From positions 1 through 6,782 of the forward strand of contig JAJZPJ010000141.1 of the NCBI GenBank assembly GCA_021811225.1: DNA of 6,782 bases, written 5' to 3'. Position numbers and translations under genes: made by a program. Positions 1-4,598 of the stretch are shown here, one piece after another. The notes beneath the pieces are model-generated. The model worked only from the letters and a program-made list of their open reading frames with translations, was not told the DNA's origin and ran no database searches. Position 1 is the stretch's first letter; each line of letters starts with the position of its first letter. Origin of the DNA: Pseudomonadota bacterium (GTDB lineage Bacteria; Pseudomonadota; Gammaproteobacteria; Burkholderiales; Rhodocyclaceae).

Positions 1-902
1 GCGTTGTGGCGCATGCCCAGATCGCCCTCGACGGTGCGCTTGGCGTACGGTTCGGGCAGGCCGTACTTGAGCACGCCGGCCTCGACCGGTTCTCCGGCGC
101 CGATCGAGTGCACGTCGGTGGTTGCTCCGCCCGGATCGACGACCATCAGCGGCCCCAGGCCGGTACGGCCGGGCACGCCGTCAGCGACGAGTTGTGCCCC
201 TTCCAGCACCGCGGCGGGAGTCGGCATCAGCACTGCGTCGAAGCGCGCGCTGGCCCGATCGATACCTTTGGCGCCAACGATGCGCTTCATGAAAATGTCG
301 CGGATCGCGGCGCGCGCGGGTTCGGTAGCCAGCGTGTTCAATGCCGGCATCACGTTGGCGGTGGCAACGCACACCTTGCCGGCCGCGACCAGGGCCGCAA
401 CAGCCGCATCGGTCGCTTCCCGGTTGCCGGCGACCACGATGGCGCACGCGAGGGGACTGGCAGCGAGCGCGCGTGCGTTGTGCAAAATAACCTCGCTGTT
501 GCCGCCGTCGGTGCCGCCGCAGAGCAACAGGATGTCCGGCGTCAGTGCCTCGATGCGGTGGACATCGCCCGCCGTCAGCCGGTAGGCGAAACTCGCCACC
601 AGCTTCGCCCCCGCTCCCAGGGCGGCCTGGCGTGCCGCCTCGGCGGTCAGTTCCTGGACCAGGCCGACGGTCACCATGCGCAGGCCGCCGGCCGCACTGC
701 TCGACGCCAGCCTATGCGTGAACCTGGGCGTGCCGCCGAGTTTCCGGGCGAGCATGTGCAGCGCGGCGTCGAGCCCCTGATTGACGTCGGTGGTCACGGT
801 CGATGGTCCTTGCGCGCTCGCCACGATCGCGCAGGAATCGAGGTCCACGGCGCGCAGCTTGGTGTAGGTGCTGCCAAAATCGATCAAGAGCGCGAGACTC
901 AT
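1..902 (-). CDS. glmL: Glutamate mutase accessory ATPase GlmL/MutL family (3' end cut by window edge)
   Basis: Partial gene: 300 complete codons are visible and the C-terminal part lies beyond base 1. The frame stays open throughout. The product is an actin/hexokinase-fold ATPase of the GlmL/MutL family, encoded between the small and large subunits of adenosylcobalamin-dependent glutamate mutase in clostridia and thought to act as a chaperone or reactivase for the mutase. Visible motifs are a phosphate-1 loop IDFGSTYTK (residues 7-15), SSAAGGLRM (about 68-76), LLCGGTDGGN (126-135), MPTPAAVLE (226-234), the second nucleotide motif VVDPGGATTDVHS (254-266) and the family block GLPEPYAKRTVEGDLGMR (281-298). 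It should not be confused with the DNA-repair MutL. The start ATG (902-900) overlaps the stop of the preceding glmS in an ATGA arrangement, with no clear Shine-Dalgarno of its own, which points to translational coupling. Family assignment is firm; the exact role in this organism is inferred. Confidence 0.93.
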   Translation of the reverse strand, partial: MSLALLIDFGSTYTKLRAVDLDSCAIVASAQGPSTVTTDVNQGLDAALHMLARKLGGTPRFTHRLASSSAAGGLRMVTVGLVQELTAEAARQAALGAGAKLVASFAYRLTAGDVHRIEALTPDILLLCGGTDGGNSEVILHNARALAASPLACAIVVAGNREATDAAVAALVAAGKVCVATANVMPALNTLATEPARAAIRDIFMKRIVGAKGIDRASARFDAVLMPTPAAVLEGAQLVADGVPGRTGLGPLMVVDPGGATTDVHSIGAGEPVEAGVLKYGLPEPYAKRTVEGDLGMRHN

Positions 903-1333
903 GGCGTTGCGGCACGCTCGGACCGGGCGGCGAAATCCGCCGCCAGCGCGGCCAGCGCATCGTCTACGCGGGTGCCGGGCGGAAACGCCCGGTCGAAGCC
1001 CATGGCGAGAAAACGCTGCTCGACTTCGGGCCAGGGCTGCTTGCCGACCACCAGATTGCCGCCGACATAGAGCAGTACGTCGTCGAGCCCCGCCTCCACG
1101 CACATGTCGCGAAAGCCACGGCAATCGAGTTCGCCCTGTCCATAAAGCGACGACACCAGGATGGCGTCGGCGGCGGTTTCGACCGCCGCCTTGATGAAAT
1201 CGGCGGCTGGTGTGAGCGCACCCAGCGTGACGACCTGATAGCCGGCCGCTTCGAGCGCCATGCTCAGGATGCGATTGCCGACGATATGCGTGTCGACGCC
1301 GATCACGCCGGTCACGAGAGTGTAGGGGCGCAT
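899..1333 (-). CDS. glmS: Glutamate (methylaspartate) mutase small, cobalamin-binding subunit
   Basis: The 144-residue product matches the usual size (about 137 aa) of the sigma/S subunit of glutamate mutase, which carries coenzyme B12 and, with the large E subunit, interconverts L-glutamate and (2S,3S)-3-methylaspartate. All B12-fold signatures are present: DTHIVG with D14, H16 (the lower axial cobalt ligand) and G19; SSL at 61-63 within VSSLYGQGELDC; and the YVGGN loop at 89-93 followed by VVGKQPWPEVEQRF. These blocks are characteristic of glutamate mutase S subunits rather than of methylmalonyl-CoA mutase or methionine synthase. I chose ATG 1333-1331 because it begins the B12 fold directly and has an AAAGGA ribosome site about 9 nt upstream; the frame stays open further upstream but that stretch is inside the preceding gene. 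The gene overlaps the enolase-superfamily gene by 22 nt and glmL by 4 nt. The symbol glmS here means glutamate mutase S, not glucosamine synthase. Confidence 0.95.
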   Translation of the reverse strand: MRPYTLVTGVIGVDTHIVGNRILSMALEAAGYQVVTLGALTPAADFIKAAVETAADAILVSSLYGQGELDCRGFRDMCVEAGLDDVLLYVGGNLVVGKQPWPEVEQRFLAMGFDRAFPPGTRVDDALAALAADFAARSERAATP

Positions 1334-2430
1334 GCGTGCAATTCCTTTCTGTAAGCCGCGTGATCGCAGCGGTGGGCGGCCAGCGCGTCGCGATTGAGCG
1401 CTGGATGCAGCGCTGCGTCCAGCACGATATGGCCCTGTTCGAAGCGCAGCGGCTGCTCGAACAGGCTGCTGCGTGCCTTCAGATAGCCATTCATTTCGCC
1501 GGCGTTGTCGATGTGGCGCGCCGCGACGCACGCCTCCATCCAGCACGACACGTCCGAGGCGACGCCGTTGCCGAGCACCGGACGCATTCCGAGCGCGCGG
1601 ATGCGCTCGATGGCTGAGGTCAAGGCAGCAATGCTGCCGAACTTCATCAATTTGACCTTGAGGTAGATGCAGGCCCGCTCTTTTGCCGCGCGCTCGATGT
1701 CGGCAAGGCCATAGATCGATTCGTCGAGCATCAGCGCCAGTCCGGTTGTCGCTGCGGCCGCCGCGGCTCTGCGCTGTGCGTCCCAGTCGCCAGCGGCGCA
1801 GGGCTGTTCGAAGAGCTCGATGCCGCGGGGATCGACGTCGCGGATGAAGGCTTCGGCCTGCGCGGCGCTATAGCCTTGATTGGCATCGACGCGGATTGCG
1901 GCGCGACCATCGACAACCTGCTGCATCAAAGACAGGTTGGCGAGGTCGGCAGGCACATCGAAGCCGACCTTGACCTTGACCGTCTTGTAGCCGTTCTCAG
2001 TCAGGCGCGCGAAATCGTCGCGCAACTCGGCCTCGTCCTTGCCTTGCAATAGCCCCAGAATGGGAACGCGCACCGGTTCAGCGGGCGAGAGCAGCGGGTG
2101 TTGCGACAGCATGTCTTGCGCGGTGAGGAAAGCCGTGGCCGCGAATGGCGCGCGCGCCACGAGCGCTTCCAGGCGCTCGGTGCACGCGGCGAGCGGAAGG
2201 CCCGCGAGTTCGCGTGCCAGTTCTTTGGCAAGCGCCCAGCTTTCGGCGATGGTTTCATCGGTATATCCGGTCAACAGCGTCGCCTCGCCAAACCCATAGC
2301 GCCCCGCGCTGTCGCTCAATTCGACCACGATCGTGTCGTAATGTTCCACCGGCCCGAACGACAGCCGATAGGGCTTGGTCAATGGGATCTGGAGGTAATG
2401 CACTTCAATGCGGTCGATGCGCTCGCTCAT
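1312..2430 (-). CDS. Enolase-superfamily enzyme, muconate-lactonizing / dipeptide-epimerase-like subgroup
   Basis: The 372-aa protein has the two-domain enolase layout: an N-terminal capping domain (about 1-120) and a (beta/alpha) barrel. Active-site residues are visible in order: KVK with K152 and K154 at the end of barrel strand 2; metal ligands D182 (DANQGY), E208 (ELFEQP) and D236 (LDES); and an opposite lysine in IYLKVKLMKFGS, where K260 aligns best with the catalytic lysine of dipeptide epimerases. This pattern places it in the muconate-lactonizing-enzyme subgroup (1,1-proton transfer, cycloisomerization or beta-elimination on a carboxylate substrate) and not in the methylaspartate ammonia-lyase family. 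The C-terminal specificity region (GNGVASDVSCWMEA, 287-300) does not match the usual dipeptide-epimerase sequence I know, so the substrate is open. Start ATG 2430 has a GAGGGA ribosome site (2438-2443) 7 nt upstream. It overlaps glmS by 22 nt, so its substrate or product is probably tied to glutamate or 3-methylaspartate, by inference. Confidence 0.88.
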   Translation of the reverse strand: MSERIDRIEVHYLQIPLTKPYRLSFGPVEHYDTIVVELSDSAGRYGFGEATLLTGYTDETIAESWALAKELARELAGLPLAACTERLEALVARAPFAATAFLTAQDMLSQHPLLSPAEPVRVPILGLLQGKDEAELRDDFARLTENGYKTVKVKVGFDVPADLANLSLMQQVVDGRAAIRVDANQGYSAAQAEAFIRDVDPRGIELFEQPCAAGDWDAQRRAAAAAATTGLALMLDESIYGLADIERAAKERACIYLKVKLMKFGSIAALTSAIERIRALGMRPVLGNGVASDVSCWMEACVAARHIDNAGEMNGYLKARSSLFEQPLRFEQGHIVLDAALHPALNRDALAAHRCDHAAYRKELHACAPTLS

Positions 2431-2502
2431 GTCTTGGTCCCTCGTTTCGATCGTGGAACTAACTTTGGCCGTCTCGAATTGTTCACTTTGATCGCCATCA
2501 TG

Positions 2503-3297
2503 TCACCGCGCCGCGCGTGCCAGCAGCCCGATGCCGCCAGCGAGGATGATCCAGATGATCGCTCGCTGGAAGCCCCCGGGCGACAGTCGCGCGAAAATGC
2601 GCATCCCGACAAGACTGCCGGTAACGCTGATCGGCACGCACAAGGCGAGCGCCTTGAAGGTCTCCGCTCCCATCCCGATCAAGGTGGCAAATGCCCCCAG
2701 CGTCAACAGATGGCAATAGAGGCCGAAAGACTGCAGGAGGCCGCGCTGCTCGGCCTTCGAGCCGCCGCGCATCGCGATCCACACGCTCGGGAGCACGACG
2801 CTCAGACCCGATACCCCGCCGAGGAGTCCGCCCAGGAGTCCGACGCCGGTGTCGGCAACGCGCCCAGGCCCTGCCGGCAGCAGTACCAGCGGCAGCCGTG
2901 GGGTCATCAGCGCGTAGCCGCTGTAGCCGACCAACAGAACGCCGATGGCAGCGCGCAGTTCGTTCGCGTTGATCGCACCGAGCAAGGAAACGCCCAGCGG
3001 CACGCCGAGGGTACTGCCGAGCGCGAATGGCCATAGTCTCGTCAGATTGATGTCGCGGCGTATTCGCGGCAAGGTCACCAGATTCATCACCAGCGGACAG
3101 ATCACGACCAGCGGCACCACTTGCAGCGGCGACAACACCTGCAGCCAGATCACCGACGCGGTCAGGCCGAAGGCGAAGCCGGAGATGCCGAAGACCAGCG
3201 AGCCTGCCGCTGCGCCCAAGCCGAGCACCCAGAAATCAAAGACCGACAGGTCCGTCGATGAAGGCGCTGCGTGCAGGCCAGTCCCGAAGATCAGCAT
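2503..3297 (-). CDS. TauE/SafE (DUF81) family membrane permease, probable sulfite or organic-anion exporter
   Basis: The 264-aa protein is highly hydrophobic, with about eight predicted membrane spans (roughly 22-50, 57-78, 88-108, 113-132, 150-172, 193-212, 216-234, 243-262). It has the internal two-fold repeat typical of the TauE/SafE family: GSLVFGISGFAFGL (32-45) and GLLGGLLGGVSGLSVVLP (153-170). The family includes exporters of sulfite, sulfoacetate and similar anions at the inner membrane. The sulfoacetate-type genes to the right make sulfite a sensible cargo, but the gene is co-directional with, and only 72 nt upstream of, the enolase/glutamate-mutase genes, so another anion is possible. 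The start is uncertain: ATG 3297 has no good Shine-Dalgarno, while a 9-codon ORF with a strong one overlaps it. A shorter start near the first membrane span cannot be excluded. Confidence 0.87.
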   Translation of the reverse strand: MLIFGTGLHAAPSSTDLSVFDFWVLGLGAAAGSLVFGISGFAFGLTASVIWLQVLSPLQVVPLVVICPLVMNLVTLPRIRRDINLTRLWPFALGSTLGVPLGVSLLGAINANELRAAIGVLLVGYSGYALMTPRLPLVLLPAGPGRVADTGVGLLGGLLGGVSGLSVVLPSVWIAMRGGSKAEQRGLLQSFGLYCHLLTLGAFATLIGMGAETFKALALCVPISVTGSLVGMRIFARLSPGGFQRAIIWIILAGGIGLLARAAR

Positions 3298-3320
3298 CGT
3301 CTTGTTGTCGGGTTACGCAT
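3291..3320 (-). CDS. Possible 9-codon leader ORF coupled to the TauE/SafE gene
   Basis: An ATG at 3320-3318 lies 6 nt after a strong AGGAG ribosome site and opens a frame MRNPTTRRC that ends in TGA at 3293-3291. This stop overlaps the start ATG (3297-3295) of the permease gene, which is in another frame and has no convincing ribosome site itself. The simplest reading is a short leader ORF that feeds ribosomes to the permease start by termination-reinitiation. The alternative is that the permease truly begins at 3320 and the window carries a small indel near 3297-3318. No homology is claimed for the peptide. Confidence 0.35.
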   Translation of the reverse strand: MRNPTTRRC

Positions 3321-3326
3321 ATCGCT

Positions 3327-3331
3327 CTCCT
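3327..3331 (-). promoter_or_regulatory. Strong ribosome binding site (AGGAG) ahead of the permease leader ORF
   Basis: On the minus strand AGGAG is followed after six bases (AGCGAT) by an ATG at 3320-3318. It is the best ribosome site in the permease upstream region and serves the 9-codon frame directly, not the 264-codon permease frame. It therefore bears on which start the permease uses. Confidence 0.6.
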
Positions 3332-3638
3332 GCAAAATATTCGGGCACCGCACATAGGCATAGGGCCGGCCCATCGGGTCGGGCCAACGTGATCGGCGGC
3401 CAAATCACCCCAATGAGGTTCGGGCTGCTGCGCCGTGAAATATCGTCCGGGCGCTGATCGGCAGGCAGGGTCGCCCGATGCCGGCGGACTCAATTCACGG
3501 CGGTGGTCGAGCTGCCATTCGGTCTCATACTAGTCATATATATCAGTTAAGGTACTATATGATCTCTATGAGATGGTTGGAGTTTAGGGTGTCGTTCAGC
3601 GGTTTGTCAAGAGGCTGGAATTGCCTGGTGTTGCGGCT
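3332..3638. other. Gene-free stretch between the IclR gene and the permease operon
   Basis: I see no convincing gene here on either strand. It lies downstream of the IclR stop and upstream of the permease, so it should hold the end of the regulator transcript and probably a promoter for the leftward operon. Two structures stand out: an AT-rich palindromic patch around 3520-3575, and a GC-rich imperfect hairpin at 3364-3385 whose arms are GGCCGGCCC and GGGTCGGGCC around an ATC loop. The hairpin has no T-tract on either side, so it is not a typical terminator. No clear sigma-70 -35/-10 pair could be assigned. Confidence 0.5.
3523..3574. promoter_or_regulatory. AT-rich palindromic patch, candidate operator/promoter of the leftward operon
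   Basis: Bases 3521-3580 are only 35% G+C by direct count, in a GC-rich window. The patch contains nested dyads: TCTCATA (3523-3529) inverted as TATGAGA (3567-3573), CATACTAGT inverted imperfectly as ACTATATG (3553-3561 region), and a compact perfect ATCTC-TAT-GAGAT (3562-3574). It lies about 200 nt upstream of the permease start. Such nested inverted repeats suit a dimeric or tetrameric regulator such as the IclR protein encoded next to it, but binding is an inference. Confidence 0.4.
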
Positions 3639-4430
3639 TCATGTCCGGTTATGCAGCGCCTCCTCCTTGGTCCGTAGGAAAATCTCTCGAATCGATTCGG
3701 CGGCTTGCCGAAGGGCAGGGACGTAAGCCAGCAACTGGTCGAGCGACATGCGAACAACGGGGGCTTGCGCCGCGATTGAAGCGCAGGCCCTATTCCTGTC
3801 AAGCATGACGGGAACCGCGACCGCGATGATTCCCAGCAGATTTTCTTGATTATTGATGCCGATCTTTCGCCGTCTCGTTTCTTCGATCTCACGGCGCAGC
3901 GCTCTCCGGTCGGTGATCGTATTCTCGGAAATGGCGCGTAACGGGAGGATGTTCAGCAATCTGTCCCGTTTGCCTTTGGGCAAAAAACTCAACAATAGCT
4001 TGCCCGTGGCCGTGCAATGCAAGGGTACGGTGGAGCCCGGTTGCAGGTGCACGCGTAACGGCCATTGCGTCTCCACCCGGTCGATGTAGACGATCTCGGT
4101 ACCGCTCAGCATGGTCAGGTTGCAGGTCTCGCCAATTTGTGAGACCAGATTGCGCAAGATTGCGTGACGTTCCGCAGCGGGTCCGGAATTCATCATGAGA
4201 TTCAGGGAAAGGCGATTGACCCGATTGGAGCACTCGTAATGCCGGCTACCCGCGGTACGCACGATTAGCCAGCTCTCCTGAAGTTGCTGAAGAATGCGGT
4301 GAACTGTTGGCTTGGGCAGTTCGATCGCGTCCACGATGTCGCCCAGGGAGAGCGGCCGCTTCGACTCGGCCAATATCTCGAGAATGCGGAATGCGCGTAT
4401 CGCTGCGGAATTTGACTGATTGCTCTTCAT
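3639..4430 (-). CDS. IclR-family transcriptional regulator
   Basis: The 263-aa length is typical of the family. An N-terminal winged helix-turn-helix occupies about residues 8-60 (AIRAFRILEILAES, then LSLGDIVDAIELPKPTVHRIL, with the recognition helix around 39-50). The C-terminal IclR effector-binding domain (about 88-255) shows the expected SGTEIVYIDRVE (109-120) and PLHCTATGKLLLSFLP (136-151). It binds DNA and responds to a small organic acid or related inducer. The start is fixed at ATG 4430 because an in-frame TGA lies two codons upstream; the ribosome site is weak. It is divergent from the SauS-type gene with 168 nt between them, and upstream of and co-directional with the permease operon, so it could control both. 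Its position resembles the sauR gene of sulfoacetate clusters, but I do not assign that name from sequence. Base composition is visibly less GC-rich than its neighbours. Confidence 0.93.
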   Translation of the reverse strand: MKSNQSNSAAIRAFRILEILAESKRPLSLGDIVDAIELPKPTVHRILQQLQESWLIVRTAGSRHYECSNRVNRLSLNLMMNSGPAAERHAILRNLVSQIGETCNLTMLSGTEIVYIDRVETQWPLRVHLQPGSTVPLHCTATGKLLLSFLPKGKRDRLLNILPLRAISENTITDRRALRREIEETRRRKIGINNQENLLGIIAVAVPVMLDRNRACASIAAQAPVVRMSLDQLLAYVPALRQAAESIREIFLRTKEEALHNRT

Positions 4431-4512
4431 GCATCACATACCATGGATATCGGAACATTTACGGGCTGGTTATTCGATTATCACACTTTCGGCATGATCT
4501 TTTCAGTTATTC

Positions 4513-4541
4513 GAGACAAAAATGTGGCTGAATTTTGTTTC
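4513..4541. promoter_or_regulatory. Inverted repeat, candidate IclR-type operator
   Basis: The arms GAGACAAAA (4513-4521) and TTTTGTTTC (4533-4541) are complementary at eight of nine positions with one G/T position, around an 11-nt spacer. The dyad sits mid-way in the divergent intergenic region, overlapping the end of one GTTATTCGA direct-repeat copy. The position is right for autoregulation and control of sauS by the adjacent IclR protein; the binding itself is inferred. Confidence 0.4.
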
Positions 4542-4548
4542 AATTGGC

Positions 4549-4574
4549 GGGTGGAAATTGTCGCCCACCCTTTT
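4549..4574 (+). terminator. Small terminator-like hairpin in the probable sauS 5' leader
   Basis: GGGTGG (4549-4554) pairs with CCACCC (4565-4570) around a 10-nt loop and is followed directly by TTTT (4571-4574), 24 nt before the sauS start. The six-base-pair stem is short and the T-tract minimal, so it would be a weak terminator at best. An alternative GGCG/CGCC pairing (4546-4549 with 4562-4565) is mutually exclusive with it. It may be an attenuator, a leader structure or coincidence. Confidence 0.25.
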
Positions 4575-4598
4575 GACCAAAATACCTAGGACCAGAAC

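Larger units (their letters stand above)
4431..4598. promoter_or_regulatory. Divergent promoter region between the IclR gene and sauS
   Basis: These 168 bases separate the two divergent starts and should hold both promoters and the regulator's binding site. Visible elements are a 9-bp direct repeat GTTATTCGA (4469-4477 and 4506-4514), a dyad at 4513-4541, and a terminator-like hairpin at 4549-4574. The ribosome site of sauS, AGGA at 4588-4591, is 7 nt from its ATG. No convincing sigma-70 -35/-10 pair and no sigma-54 GG-N10-GC pattern was found. Confidence 0.6.

Noticed and set aside
1..902. DNA mismatch-repair MutL
   Set aside because: Same name only; the protein has the hexokinase/actin-type GGATTDVHS and GGTDGGN motifs of the glutamate mutase accessory family, not the GHKL ATPase of mismatch repair.
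6..1070. Long plus-strand open frame of 354 codons
   Set aside because: It lies antisense to glmL and glmS, both of which show clear family motifs; the product is a low-complexity Arg/Ala/Gly-rich shadow of GC-rich codons.
1334..1546. Upstream extension of the glmS frame to an ATG at 1546
   Set aside because: It would add 71 unrelated residues inside the enolase gene; the S-subunit fold begins at ATG 1333, which has its own ribosome site.
1312..2430. Calling the enolase-superfamily gene methylaspartate ammonia-lyase because it adjoins glutamate mutase
   Set aside because: Its KxK / DANQ / EQP / LDES / KLMK motifs and length are those of the muconate-lactonizing branch; it does not resemble the clostridial ammonia-lyase sequence.
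2098..3036. Long plus-strand open frame of 312 codons
   Set aside because: Antisense to the enolase-superfamily and permease genes, rich in Arg/Gln/His with no recognisable domain; a shadow frame.
3611..3627. Terminator hairpin after the IclR gene (AGGC/GCCT)
   Set aside because: Only four base pairs around a seven-base loop and no T-tract on the transcribed side.
3478..3726. Plus-strand 82-codon frame in the intergenic region
   Set aside because: It runs into the 3' end of the IclR gene antisense, has no ribosome site and no recognisable domain.
4520..4545. Sigma-54 type promoter (TGGC... ahead of sauS)
   Set aside because: The GG at 4526-4527 is not followed by GC ten bases later, so the -24/-12 pattern fails.
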